A stretch of DNA of 64,000 bases from Methylobacterium oryzae (GTDB lineage: Bacteria > Pseudomonadota > Alphaproteobacteria > Rhizobiales > Beijerinckiaceae): NCBI RefSeq assembly GCF_021398735.1, contig NZ_CP090349.1, positions 4,359,001-4,423,000 of the forward strand, given 5' to 3'. This document shows, one piece after another, positions 47,417-58,186 of this stretch. Both the position numbers and the translations under genes were made by a program. Position 1 is the stretch's first letter. Every line of letters starts with the position of its first letter. Below the pieces are notes generated by a model. The model was not told where the DNA came from. It made no database searches and saw nothing but the letters and a program-made list of their open reading frames with translations.

Positions 47417-48253
47417 GTGACCCCCTCTTCCCGCCTGTCCGACCTGCTGCCGGCGCTCGGCGGCCGCACGCTGGTCATGGGCATCCTCAACGTCACGCCC
47501 GATTCCTTCTCCGACGGCGGGCTGTTCGCCGGGGAGGCCGAGGCCGTGGCCCAGGCCGAGCGGCTGGTCGCCGAAGGGGCGGCGATCCTCGACGTCGGCG
47601 GGGAATCGACGCGGCCCGGCCACGTTGCGGTCCCCGCCGAGGAGGAGCAGGCGCGCGTCGTGCCGGTCATCCGGGCCGTGGCGCCGCGGCTGCCGGTGCC
47701 GATCTCGATCGACACCTACAAGGCCTCGACGGCGCGCGCCGCGCTCGAGGCCGGCGCGCGGATCGTGAACGACGTCTGGGGCCTCCAGCGCGAGCCCGAC
47801 ATCGCCAACGTCGCGGCCGCCCACGGCGCGCCGGTCATCATCATGCACAACCGCGAGACGATCGAGCCGGAGCTCGACATCGTCGCCGACATGCTGGCCT
47901 TCTTCGAGCGGTCCCTCGCGATCGCCCACCGGGCGGGCCTCGCGGATTCCGAGATCGTGCTCGATCCGGGGGTCGGGTTCGGCAAGACCTGGAACCAGCA
48001 TCTCGAGGCGCTGCGGCGGCTGCCCGAGATCCGCGCCCTCGGCTTTCCGGTCCTCGTCGGCGTCTCGCGCAAGTCGCTCCTCGGACGCCTGCACGACCGC
48101 GTGACCCGTCCGGCGGACCGCCTGCACGGGTCCCTCGCCGCCCACGCCGTCGCGGCGACCCTCGGGGCCGACATCGTGCGCGTGCACGACGTGGCCGCGC
48201 ATATCGACGCGATGCGCGTCGTCGACGCCGTGATGCGGCCGGAGGCGCGCTGA
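47417..48253 (+). CDS. folP: FolP, dihydropteroate synthase
   Basis: FolP joins 4-aminobenzoate to the pterin pyrophosphate in folate synthesis. Motifs are MGILNVTPDSFSDGG, DVGGESTRPG, SIDTYKAST, NDVWG, MHNRET and DPGVGFGKTW. The 278-residue length is standard. The start is a GTG at 47417. It heads folP-folB-folK. Confidence 0.96.
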   Translation: MTPSSRLSDLLPALGGRTLVMGILNVTPDSFSDGGLFAGEAEAVAQAERLVAEGAAILDVGGESTRPGHVAVPAEEEQARVVPVIRAVAPRLPVPISIDTYKASTARAALEAGARIVNDVWGLQREPDIANVAAAHGAPVIIMHNRETIEPELDIVADMLAFFERSLAIAHRAGLADSEIVLDPGVGFGKTWNQHLEALRRLPEIRALGFPVLVGVSRKSLLGRLHDRVTRPADRLHGSLAAHAVAATLGADIVRVHDVAAHIDAMRVVDAVMRPEAR

Positions 48254-48255
48254 GC

Positions 48256-48633
48256 ATGGCGGGCGACCTGATCCGCGTCACCCGGATCGCCGTGTTCGGC
48301 CGGCACGGCGTGCTGGCCGAGGAGGCGGTGCTCGGTCAGCGCTTCTACATCTCCCTGGAAGCGGAACTCGATCTCGGCCCGGCGGGCCGCTCCGACGACG
48401 TGGCCGGCACGGTGAGCTACGCGGATCTCACGGCGGTGGCGGTCGCGATCGCCACCGAGCGCCGATTCAACCTGATCGAGGCCCTGGCCGAGACGGTCGC
48501 CGCGGAGATCCTCGCGCGCTTCGCGCAGGTCGACGCCATCACCGTTCAGGTCGACAAGCCGAGCGCGCCCGTCCCCGCCATCCTGGACAGCGTCGGCGTC
48601 GCGATCACGCGCCGCCGCGGAGCCGGTCGATGA
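48256..48633 (+). CDS. folB: FolB, dihydroneopterin aldolase
   Basis: A 125-residue protein with VFGRHGVLAEEAVLGQRF at the N-terminus, TVSYADLTAV and VQVDKPSAPVPAILDSV, matching the octameric aldolase that cleaves dihydroneopterin to the FolK substrate. It lies 2 bp after folP and overlaps folK by 4 bp. Some family members also epimerise the substrate; this cannot be decided here. Confidence 0.95.
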   Translation: MAGDLIRVTRIAVFGRHGVLAEEAVLGQRFYISLEAELDLGPAGRSDDVAGTVSYADLTAVAVAIATERRFNLIEALAETVAAEILARFAQVDAITVQVDKPSAPVPAILDSVGVAITRRRGAGR

Positions 48634-49100
48634 GGGCGTATCTCGGCATCGGCAGCAATGTCGGCGACATGGCCGCGATGCTCGACCGCGCGGTCACCGG
48701 TCTCGCCGCGATCCCGGGCATCGACGTCGTGGCGCGCTCGGCCGACTACCGGACCCCGCCCTGGGGCAAGACCGATCAGCCGTGGTTCCTGAACGGGGCC
48801 GTGGCGGTCGAGACCGACCTCGATCCGCACGGGCTGCTCGACGCCTGCCTGCAGGTGGAGCACGACCTCGGCCGGATCCGCGAGGAGCGCTGGGGGCCCC
48901 GTGTGATCGACATCGACGTCCTGGCCTACGAGGGCGCCAGCATCGACGACGCGCGCCTCGTCCTGCCGCACCGCTACGTGCGCGAGCGGGCCTTCGTGCT
49001 CGTCCCGCTGGCGGAGATCGCGCCCGACCTCGTCATCGGCGGCGAGCGCGTGGTGGACGCCCTGGCGAAGCTCGACTCGACCGGTATCGCGCGCGCCTGA
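48630..49100 (+). CDS. folK: FolK, HPPK pyrophosphokinase
   Basis: A 156-residue kinase that pyrophosphorylates 6-hydroxymethyl-dihydropterin for FolP. The signatures YLGIGSNVGDMAAML and RIREERWGPRVIDIDVLAYE, with the metal-binding Asp pair, are complete. The ATG at 48630 overlaps the folB stop by 4 bp. It is convergent with xoxJ, 27 bp away. Confidence 0.95.
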   Translation: MRAYLGIGSNVGDMAAMLDRAVTGLAAIPGIDVVARSADYRTPPWGKTDQPWFLNGAVAVETDLDPHGLLDACLQVEHDLGRIREERWGPRVIDIDVLAYEGASIDDARLVLPHRYVRERAFVLVPLAEIAPDLVIGGERVVDALAKLDSTGIARA

Positions 49101-49127
49101 TGGCGGCGCGCGCCGCGGCGCTGCGCG

Positions 49128-49973
49128 TCAGCGCTCGCCGGGGGCGACGAGCTTGTTCTCTTCCTCGTCGAGGAGCGGCACGTCGTAGTCGCGCAGGACC
49201 TTGTCGATGTCGGCCTTGCGCTTGCGCAGGATGGTGTTCAGCGAGCGCTTCCAGTCGTTCTCGCCGATCCGGACACCCATGGCGATCCGGTACGCCATCG
49301 GCGGACGCTCCGGCTCCTTCAGCAGTGGCACGACGCTCATGGGCGTGCCGGACTGCTTAGCGAGCCAGCCCGCCGCCGGGCCCCAGAGGACGGCCGCGTC
49401 GATCTCCTTCGCGGCCAGGGCCGCGACGATCTCAGCAGCGACCGTCTGGTGCTTGCGGGACGGGTCGAGCTGGTAGGGCGCGTAGGCCTTCATGGCCGAG
49501 ACGAGGCCCAGTTCGCCCATCCGGTTGACCGGCGGCGTCCCGGCGATCACGCCGATGCTCTTGCCCTTCAGCCGCGGGTCGTCGAGGGCCGTCACACCGT
49601 CGAGTTCGCCCGCGCGGGTGACCAGCGTGTAGGCCGATCGATAATAGGGATTGGTGGTCTGGACCAGGTCGCTGCCGAAGGCCTGGCCCATGATGACGTC
49701 GCAGAGGCCGGTTCCGAGCGTGTTGCGCACGAAGCCCGGACCCTGCGTCAGCCAGTAGTAGCGGACCTTGATCTTCAGCTCGTCGGCGATGATCGCCGCG
49801 ATCTTGTTCTCGAAGCCGTCCTCCTTGCGTTCGGAGAACGGCATGTTGCCCGGATCACCGCAGACGCGCAGCACGTCCGTGGTGACGGTATCCGGCAGAT
49901 GCTGGGCGAGCGCGCCCTGCGCCCCGAAGACGGTCAGGGCGCAGAGAACGGCGATCCGGGCAGGAGACGACAT
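49128..49973 (-). CDS. xoxJ: XoxJ, periplasmic binding-protein-like XoxF accessory protein
   Basis: A 281-residue protein with a signal peptide (LCALTVFGAQGALAQ) and a family-3 solute-binding fold: LRVCGDPGNMPFSERKEDGFE, IMGQAFGSDLVQTTNPYYRS and GKSIGVIAGTPPVN. MxaJ/XoxJ proteins are required for methanol dehydrogenase function and may help activate it. The ATG at 49973 shares one base with the xoxG stop (TGATG), so the two are co-translated. Longer in-frame starts at 50282 run antisense of nothing but through xoxG and are rejected. Confidence 0.92.
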   Translation of the reverse strand: MSSPARIAVLCALTVFGAQGALAQHLPDTVTTDVLRVCGDPGNMPFSERKEDGFENKIAAIIADELKIKVRYYWLTQGPGFVRNTLGTGLCDVIMGQAFGSDLVQTTNPYYRSAYTLVTRAGELDGVTALDDPRLKGKSIGVIAGTPPVNRMGELGLVSAMKAYAPYQLDPSRKHQTVAAEIVAALAAKEIDAAVLWGPAAGWLAKQSGTPMSVVPLLKEPERPPMAYRIAMGVRIGENDWKRSLNTILRKRKADIDKVLRDYDVPLLDEEENKLVAPGER

Positions 49974-50584
49974 CAGCCGCCCATGCATTCCTTCTCCGCC
50001 TTCTTGGCGGTCTCGGGCTTGCCCTCGTGCTCGGAGGGACGGATACGCCCGATCGCGCCGGAGGCGCGCGCCTTGAGGTAGACGTAGAGGTCGTCCGAGT
50101 AGCACATGACGTTCTTGTTGTCGCCGAAGGCCGGCATGACCTTCTGCTCGGCGGCGTTCACTTCCTGCTTGCCGCCCGCCAGGATGCCGATGAACTCCTC
50201 GTAGGAGAGGTGCTTCAGCGAGTCCTTGAGGGCCGGCGCGTAGGTCGACCCCATGCCGTCCGGGCCGTGGCAGACGTGGCACTCGGCGTGATAGCGGCGG
50301 TAGCCCGAGTAGGTGTACCAGTCGAGCATCTTGCCGTCCTGGGTCACATGGAACGTCGGGTGGCCCTCGGCGTCGAAGTACTTGCCGTCGTCGACCTTCA
50401 CGGCCGCGTCCTTCTTCAGGAGCTTGTCATCCTGCTCGGCGGTCTTGTCGTTCGCGTTCAGCGAATTCGCCAGCTTGGGGTCGGCGGGCTTGGCATCCTC
50501 AGCATGTACGGCAACCGTCGAGACGGTCGCTAGGGCGAGGGCGGCGATAACCGGCCGCGTTACGATCTTGCTGAGGTTGAGCAA
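49973..50584 (-). CDS. xoxG: XoxG, cytochrome c electron acceptor of XoxF
   Basis: A 203-residue periplasmic cytochrome. A signal peptide ends near VAVHAED. The single heme site is ECHVCHGPDG (Cys102, Cys105, His106) and the likely methionine ligand is in KVMPAFGDN. XoxG takes electrons from lanthanide-dependent methanol dehydrogenase; this gene sits directly downstream of xoxF in the same direction. A hairpin lies between them. Confidence 0.95.
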   Translation of the reverse strand: MLNLSKIVTRPVIAALALATVSTVAVHAEDAKPADPKLANSLNANDKTAEQDDKLLKKDAAVKVDDGKYFDAEGHPTFHVTQDGKMLDWYTYSGYRRYHAECHVCHGPDGMGSTYAPALKDSLKHLSYEEFIGILAGGKQEVNAAEQKVMPAFGDNKNVMCYSDDLYVYLKARASGAIGRIRPSEHEGKPETAKKAEKECMGG

Positions 50585-50663
50585 CGCATGTGTCTCCCTT
50601 GATCGAGGCTCTTGGTCTCCCTCCGAGACGCAGCCTCTTGCGAGAAAGTCTAATCACAAGGAT

Positions 50664-50687
50664 GCCGGCGCGGGAACCCGCGCCGGC
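50664..50687 (-). promoter_or_regulatory. Intercistronic hairpin between xoxF and xoxG
   Basis: A perfect 11-bp inverted repeat (GCCGGCGCGGG, loop AA, CCCGCGCCGGC) lies 30 bp after the xoxF stop and 80 bp before the xoxG start. In the direction of transcription no T run follows. Such structures commonly stabilise the upstream mRNA or cause partial termination, which would let XoxF exceed XoxG. Confidence 0.65.
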
Positions 50688-50717
50688 ACCATTTTTCACT
50701 TCAAACCCTGCGGCCGA

Positions 50718-52523
50718 TTAGTTCGGCAGGGCGAAGACCGTCAGCTGACCGCCGAGGTTGGTGTACTGCGACAGAGCCGCGTAGCCACCCACCGCGCCGA
50801 GGCCGGCGTTCGGGTCGGTCAGGCCGGCCGCGAGGCCGATGCCGGCCCAGCCGCCGACGCCCGAGAGGACGCCCACGTACTGCTTGCCCTTGTGCTGGTA
50901 GGTCATCACGTTGCCGATGATGCCCGACGGGGTCTTGAACTTGAACAGCTCCTTGCCGGTCTTGTCGTCGACAGCCTTCAGGTAGCCCTCAAGCGTGCCG
51001 TAGAACACGACGTCGCCAGCGGTGGCCAGAGCACCGGACCACACCGAGAACTGCTCGGGGTTCGTCCACTTGATCTTGCCGTTGACGCCGTCCCACGCGA
51101 TGAAGTTGCCCATGCCGCCGTGCGAGTTCGGGGCCGGGTACATCGAGAGGGTCGCACCGACGTAGGGCTGGCCCGGGGTGTAGGTCACCCGGAACGGCTC
51201 GTAGTCCATGCAGACGTGGTTGGTGGGCACGTAGAACAGGTTGGTCTTCGGCGAGAAGGCCGCAGGCTGCTGATCCTTGGTGCCCAGCGCCGCCGGGCAG
51301 ATGCCCTTGGAGTTGGTGTCCTCACCGTTCTGCTCGGTCGAGTACTTCGACACGACCAGCGGCCGGCCGTAGTTCTTCGAGCCCTTGTCCATGTCGACCT
51401 TGGTCGCCCAGTTGACGGCCGGGTCGAACTTCTCGGCGACGAGCAGGGTGCCGTCCGCGCGGTTCAGCGTGTAGCCGAAGCCGTTACGGTCGAAGTGGGT
51501 CAGGAGCGGCTGCTCCTTGCCGTCGATCTTCTGATCCGTGAGGATCATCTCGTTGATGCCGTCGTAGTCCCACTCGTCGTGGGGGGTCATCTGGTAGACC
51601 CACTTGGCCATGCCGGTGTCCGGGTTACGCGCCCAGATGGTCATGGACCACTTGTTGTCGCCCGGACGCTGCTTGGGGTTCCAGGTCGAGGGGTTGCCCG
51701 AGCCGTAGTACATCAGGTCGAGCTTGGGGTCGTACGAGAACCAGCCCCAGGTGCAGCCGCCGCCGGTCTTCCACTGATCACCTTCCCAGGTCTTCAGCGA
51801 GGAATCCTTGCCGATCGGCTTGCCGAGCGAGGTGGTCTTCTCCGGGTCGACGATCAGCTGATCGTCCGGGCCCTCGGAGTAGCCGCGCCACACCTTCTTG
51901 CCGGTCTTCAGGTCGTAGGCGGTGACGTGGCACTGCACGCCGAACTCGCCGCCCGAGATGCCGACGATGACCTTGTCCTTGACCGGCAGAACCGTCGCGG
52001 TGTTGGTCTCGCCCTTCTTCGGGTCGCCGTTCACGACCGACCAGTTGACCTTGCCGGTCTTGGCGTCGAGCGACACGAGGGTGGTGTCGGCCTGGTGCAG
52101 GAGGATGGCGCCGTCGGCGTAGGCCAGACCACGGTTGACCGTGTCACAGCACATGACCGGGATCACGGACGGATCCTGCTTCGGCTCGTACTTCCAGACG
52201 ATCTTCGCGTCGTGGTCGAGGTCGAGGGCGTACACGATGTTCGGGAACGGCGTGTGCACGTACATCATGTTGCCGACGACGAGCGGCGAGCCCTCGTGGC
52301 CGCGCAGCACGCCGGTCGAGAACGTCCAGGCGACCTGCAGGTCCTTGACGTTCTTGGCGTTGATCTGGTCGAGCTTCGAGTAGCGCGTATTCGCGTAGTC
52401 TACCGTTTGAAGAACCTGTTCCGCCGGGTTGGCGATGCCCTTCATGACGCTTTCATTGGCCAGCGCCGGCGCGGCGACGGCCGCGACACCTGCGCCGAGC
52501 GCAAGGAGATGTACCGCTCTCAT
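50718..52523 (-). CDS. xoxF: XoxF, lanthanide-dependent PQQ methanol dehydrogenase
   Basis: A 601-residue periplasmic eight-bladed propeller enzyme that oxidises methanol (and formaldehyde). After a signal peptide ([16 protein letters not shown]) come the W-motifs of PQQ dehydrogenases, the adjacent-cysteine ring MCCDTVNRG, and GGEFGVQCH. The DEWDYDG motif at about 318-322 holds the catalytic Asp and, two residues on, the extra Asp that binds a lanthanide; calcium-type MxaF has Ala there. The ATG at 52523 follows GGAGGAAC. No mxaF lies in this window. Confidence 0.97.
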   Translation of the reverse strand: MRAVHLLALGAGVAAVAAPALANESVMKGIANPAEQVLQTVDYANTRYSKLDQINAKNVKDLQVAWTFSTGVLRGHEGSPLVVGNMMYVHTPFPNIVYALDLDHDAKIVWKYEPKQDPSVIPVMCCDTVNRGLAYADGAILLHQADTTLVSLDAKTGKVNWSVVNGDPKKGETNTATVLPVKDKVIVGISGGEFGVQCHVTAYDLKTGKKVWRGYSEGPDDQLIVDPEKTTSLGKPIGKDSSLKTWEGDQWKTGGGCTWGWFSYDPKLDLMYYGSGNPSTWNPKQRPGDNKWSMTIWARNPDTGMAKWVYQMTPHDEWDYDGINEMILTDQKIDGKEQPLLTHFDRNGFGYTLNRADGTLLVAEKFDPAVNWATKVDMDKGSKNYGRPLVVSKYSTEQNGEDTNSKGICPAALGTKDQQPAAFSPKTNLFYVPTNHVCMDYEPFRVTYTPGQPYVGATLSMYPAPNSHGGMGNFIAWDGVNGKIKWTNPEQFSVWSGALATAGDVVFYGTLEGYLKAVDDKTGKELFKFKTPSGIIGNVMTYQHKGKQYVGVLSGVGGWAGIGLAAGLTDPNAGLGAVGGYAALSQYTNLGGQLTVFALPN

Positions 52524-53226
52524 GGGTTCCTCCGACAAGTCTTGAGAGTTCTCACGGCGCGCGAAGAGAGTGGCGTCGCTCGGACTCCGACCTGACTGTT
52601 TGCGACAGGGATGGACGCCTCGGTAGCGGGCATAGTGGACTTCGAGGAGATCTACTGATCCCCTAGCCAGGAGCCGCCATCCCTGAGGCGTCTCCCTCGA
52701 AACCGAGGCTTGCCCGGACCTTAAGAGATTTTTGAGCGCCGTCAACTCGCTGTTCGAGGCCTGTGGGCACACGGTGAAAGCTTCTTTTCGGGTGACACAG
52801 GCACGACGGATGTCATGCGTTTGCGAAAAGAAATGTTGCGACGCACAAGAGATGCTGCCTGCTCTGGCCTCGGTCTCACGGGGTTGTGTCCGTCTCCCAT
52901 GCAGACCTTGCAAACAGGCGAGCTTTGCTGCGCTTAAGCATGCGTCCCCCGCGCGGTGTGCGGGATTCAGGCGCGCCCGGGCGCGCGGCCGTTGCGGGTC
53001 CGCGGACTGCACTGCAAGACGCTTCGGTGGCTATCGGTTGCCGAAATTTCCCGGGATCCGGCTGTGCGCCCAGTCGCCGCATCCCGTTTTTCCGCGGATC
53101 CCCGCGTGATCGGTGGGGTTCGCGCGCGACAAATTGCCGAATCATCCCGACTTCGGGAATCGGCATGGGTCGCGCACGCGGACCACGGGGTCGGTGGCGG
53201 AAGCTGCTGAACGGCTCTTGCCGGCG
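52524..53226. promoter_or_regulatory. Upstream region of xoxF, no gene seen
   Basis: A 703-bp gap. It should hold the xoxF promoter on the minus strand. Read in that direction it has TCTTAAGGTCC (plus-strand 52716-52726), one base different from a repeat upstream of pqqA, about 193 bp before the xoxF ATG. A TTGACG (plus strand 52740-52745) lies just upstream of it. Short plus-strand frames are Arg-rich and not convincing. A hairpin sits at 53135-53165 (TGCCGA/TCGGCA outer, TCCCGA/TCGGGA inner). Confidence 0.45.
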
Positions 53227-53514
53227 TCAGACCGCGCCGACCGGCCCGGTGCTCTCGAACTCCGCAGTGTCGCCGATCAGGTCGGTCACGGAGATATTGA
53301 GGCGACGGCCGTTGGACAGGCGGAGCTGGGCATCGGGCTCGAGCCAGACCGGTCGCAGGCCCGCGTAGCTGCCGTACAGATTGCCGTAAGCGACGACACC
53401 GCCTTCGCGCCTCTCGACCACGACCCGGTAGCGGACGCGGACGGCCTCACACCCTTCGGCCGACACGAGACCGCGTCCGGTCAGCGTCTTGAGGATCTCG
53501 TTCGGCTCGAACAT
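53227..53514 (-). CDS. Hypothetical protein, 95 residues
   Basis: I do not recognise it. The sequence looks like a small all-beta protein (VRVRYRVVVERREGGVVAYG, RPVWLEPDAQLRLSNGRRLN, ISVTDLIGD) with no signal peptide. Normal residue composition supports coding. It is convergent with nothing; a hairpin lies 62 bp beyond its stop and may terminate it. Confidence 0.6.
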   Translation of the reverse strand: MFEPNEILKTLTGRGLVSAEGCEAVRVRYRVVVERREGGVVAYGNLYGSYAGLRPVWLEPDAQLRLSNGRRLNISVTDLIGDTAEFESTGPVGAV

Positions 53515-53624
53515 ACGCGGGACGCAGGGGCGGGATTAAGCGGCAACCGAATTGCCATTTAATCCCGGACCCGCGGCGAGTCACGCCCGCCAGTGCGGAT
53601 TGTGCGGTCAGTGCCGCCGCGGCG

Positions 53625-54812
53625 TCATCGGTCCGGGTCGGCGCCGCTGCCGACAGGTTCGGCTTCCAGGGGACGGACCACGATGCGACCGGACTCGACC
53701 GAGAGGGCCAGCCGTCCCTGCTTCAGCGCCAGCGCCTTCTCGCCGAACAGCGTCCGGCGCCAGCCCTGCAGCGCCGGGACCTCGGCGTCGTCGTCGTCGG
53801 CGACCGCCTCCAGATCGTCGACCGTGGCGATGATCTTCGGCGCCACGCCCTCGGCCTCGCAGACCGCCTTCAGCAGGACCTTCAGGAGCTCGACGATCGC
53901 GCCGTTGCCGCCGCTCCGCCGCACGCGCTCGGGCATCCGGACGGCGCTCGTGTCGCGGGCGAGACCGCGCTCCACGGCGGCGACGATGTCGGCCCCCGTC
54001 CGGGAGCGCTCGAAGCCCGCCGGGATCGTCCGCAGCCGCCCGAGCGCCTCCGCGCTCCGCGGCGCCGCCGAGGCGATATCGATGACCGCCTCGTCCTTCA
54101 GGACGCGCCCGCGCGGCACGTTGCGCGTCTGCGCTTCGCTCTCGCGCCAGGCCGCGACCTCCATCAGCACGGCGATCTCCCGCGGCTTGCGCATGCGGCC
54201 GGAGAGGCGGCGCCACGCCTGCGCGGGATCGGCGCGGTAGGTCTCGGGAGACGTCAGCACCGCCATCTCCTCGTCGAGCCACGCGCCGCGGTCGGTCCGC
54301 AGCAGCTCGGCGACGAGGACTTCGTAGATCTTCACCAAGTGGGTGACGTCGGACAGCGCGTAGGTCAGCTGCGCCTCCGAGAGCGGGCGCCGCGACCAGT
54401 CGGTGAAGCGGGAGGACTTGTCGATCTTGGCCTTCGCGACGTCGTTGACGAGCTGCTCGTACGAGACGGAATCGCCGTAGCCGCAGACCATGGCGGCGAC
54501 CTGCGTGTCGAAGAACGGGTGCGGCAGGATCCCGCCGATCAGCCAGATGATCTCTAGGTCCTGGCGGGCGGAGTGGAACACCTTGACGGTGCCCTCGTCG
54601 GCCATGAGGGCGATGAACGGCCCGAGGTCGATCCCCGGCGCCAGCGGATCCACCAGGACGCCGGTCCCGTCCGGTGCCGCCATCTGGATCAGGCACAGTT
54701 TCGGATAATACGTCGTCTCGCGCATGAACTCCGTGTCGACGGTCACGAAGGGCTGCTCGGCGAGACGTGTGCAGATCTGGCGCAGCGCGTCAGTGGTGGT
54801 GATCAGGTCCAT
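53625..54812 (-). CDS. rnd: RNase D, 3'-5' exoribonuclease
   Basis: RNase D trims tRNA 3' ends. The DEDDy residues are in [19 protein letters not shown] (DTE), [14 protein letters not shown] and [14 protein letters not shown] (Y replaced by H-context; check). HRDC domain segments follow ([20 protein letters not shown]). The start ATG at 54812 gives the usual [12 protein letters not shown]-terminus; an ATG 30 bp upstream would add ten residues. Length is 395 residues. Confidence 0.92.
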   Translation of the reverse strand: MDLITTTDALRQICTRLAEQPFVTVDTEFMRETTYYPKLCLIQMAAPDGTGVLVDPLAPGIDLGPFIALMADEGTVKVFHSARQDLEIIWLIGGILPHPFFDTQVAAMVCGYGDSVSYEQLVNDVAKAKIDKSSRFTDWSRRPLSEAQLTYALSDVTHLVKIYEVLVAELLRTDRGAWLDEEMAVLTSPETYRADPAQAWRRLSGRMRKPREIAVLMEVAAWRESEAQTRNVPRGRVLKDEAVIDIASAAPRSAEALGRLRTIPAGFERSRTGADIVAAVERGLARDTSAVRMPERVRRSGGNGAIVELLKVLLKAVCEAEGVAPKIIATVDDLEAVADDDDAEVPALQGWRRTLFGEKALALKQGRLALSVESGRIVVRPLEAEPVGSGADPDR

Positions 54813-54905
54813 GCACCGGCTATACGCAACCGCGGCGGACATGGGGAGACGCGGCTTCGCAGGTCCCCATCTTTCACGCGTTCACGCGCGGCCCGATGAC
54901 CGCGA

Positions 54906-55304
54906 TCACGCCACGGCCGCGACCGCCGCCTTCCGGCGCGCCCGCGCCTGCCGGCGGATCCGCAGCGCGTCGGCCCGACGCTGCGCCTCGGCGCGCGCGA
55001 GCAGGCGGTCGAGGATGCCGGTCTCGATCCGCTCGCCGGTGGCCCCGTCGACGAGGCGGCGGATCCGGTCGACCCGGAACCCGCGATAGCCGCCGCGCCG
55101 GGCATCGATGCCGCCGAGCAGCGTCCGCCCCGGCCCGAGCCTGAGCTCGCGGGCGTCGAGGGAGCGGTTGCTCCAGGCCCCGGCCGCGTCCTCGTAGACG
55201 AGGTCGAAACGGCCCTCGAGGGGCAGCGTCCGCCACCCGGCCGCGGCGCGTTCGGGCGCCGCCTTCGCGGGGCGCTCCAGATCGAAAAAGAGGTTGTCGT
55301 TCAT
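54906..55304 (-). CDS. Small WYL-domain-like protein
   Basis: A 132-residue protein. The middle has WSNRSLDARELRLGPGR then GYRGFRVDRIRRLVDGATGE, which resembles the last strands of a WYL domain (ligand-sensing module of transcriptional regulators). No helix-turn-helix is present and the tail is Arg-rich and helical (RADALRIRRQARARRKAAV). It may be a WYL remnant or a stand-alone protein. It is divergent from aspS across 144 bp. Confidence 0.65.
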   Translation of the reverse strand: MNDNLFFDLERPAKAAPERAAAGWRTLPLEGRFDLVYEDAAGAWSNRSLDARELRLGPGRTLLGGIDARRGGYRGFRVDRIRRLVDGATGERIETGILDRLLARAEAQRRADALRIRRQARARRKAAVAAVA

Positions 55305-55415
55305 GGAGATGATATGGGGATTCGGGGTCTTCTGCGGTAGGCCGGCAGGCGAGTCGCGCGCGGCTTTCGGCGCCGTTCTGCGCGCCCCGCGCTTGACTTG
55401 GGGGGCCTCGCGTGA

Positions 55416-57293
<1,878 letters not shown>

Positions 57294-57313
57294 GGCGCCC
57301 ATAGTCCCCCGCG

Positions 57314-58186
57314 GTGGCGAGCCTCGTCGCGATCGTCGTCGCCCACGACAGCGCCGACGTGCTGCCGGCCTGTCTCGCGGCGCTCGCCGGCGAGCATGTG
57401 CCGGCGATCGTCGTGGACAATGCCAGCCGGGACGCCTCCGCGTCGGTCGCGGAGGCGGCCGGCGCGCAGGTGATCCGCAACGCCCGCAACGAGGGCTACG
57501 GCCGCGCCAACAACCGGGGCGTCCGCGCGGCCGAGACGGCGGAGCACGTCCTCGTCGTCAACCCGGACGTCGTGCTGCGGCCGGGCACCGTGGACGCCCT
57601 GCTGGACGCGGCCCGCACCTGGCCGGATGCCGGGCTTATCGCCCCGCGCCTCGTCGAACCCGGCGGGCGCTTCTTCTTCCAGGCGCGGTCCCTGCTCGCG
57701 CCCTACCTGACCAATCCCGCGGGCCGGCTCGCGCTGCCGCAGGGCGATGCCTGCGCGCCGTTCCTCTCCGGGGCCTGCCTGATGATGCCGCGCGCCCTGT
57801 TCCTCGACCTCGGCGGCTTCGACGAGAACATCTTCCTGTTCTACGAGGACGATGACCTGTGCCGGCGCGTGGCCGATAGCGGCCGCGCCCTGATCCACGT
57901 CCACCGCGCCGAGGCGCTGCACGGTCGCGGCCGATCGTCGGCGCCGGAGCCGGGACGGGTGTTCCGCGCGCGCTGGCATCAGGCGTGGTCGCGCGCCTAT
58001 GTCAGCCGGAAGTACGGCCTTTCGGACCCGAGCCTCGCCGTCCTGGGCGCCAACCTGCCGAAGGCGCTGCTGTCGGGTCTGGTCCTCCGGCGGGCCGGGC
58101 TCGAGCGTTACGGCGGCTCGGCCGCGGGCGCCCTCGCCTTCCTGCGCGGCCGGACCGCGCTGGCCCGCGAGGGTCTGACCGGATGA
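57314..58186 (+). CDS. Family 2 glycosyltransferase
   Basis: A 290-residue GT-A enzyme. The nucleotide-sugar region is VAIVVAHDSADVLPACLAAL, IVVDNASRDASA and the acidic motif VVNPDVVL. FLSGACLMMPRALFLDLGGF and FLFYEDDDLCRR are typical of rhamnosyl- and related transferases. The start is a GTG 20 bp after aspS. It overlaps the acyltransferase gene by 4 bp (ATGA). The two probably modify a surface polysaccharide. Confidence 0.88.
   Translation: MASLVAIVVAHDSADVLPACLAALAGEHVPAIVVDNASRDASASVAEAAGAQVIRNARNEGYGRANNRGVRAAETAEHVLVVNPDVVLRPGTVDALLDAARTWPDAGLIAPRLVEPGGRFFFQARSLLAPYLTNPAGRLALPQGDACAPFLSGACLMMPRALFLDLGGFDENIFLFYEDDDLCRRVADSGRALIHVHRAEALHGRGRSSAPEPGRVFRARWHQAWSRAYVSRKYGLSDPSLAVLGANLPKALLSGLVLRRAGLERYGGSAAGALAFLRGRTALAREGLTG

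Noticed and set aside
50313..52595. 760-codon plus-strand frame opposite xoxG and xoxF
   Set aside because: It is antisense to two well-supported genes and has low-complexity charged composition.
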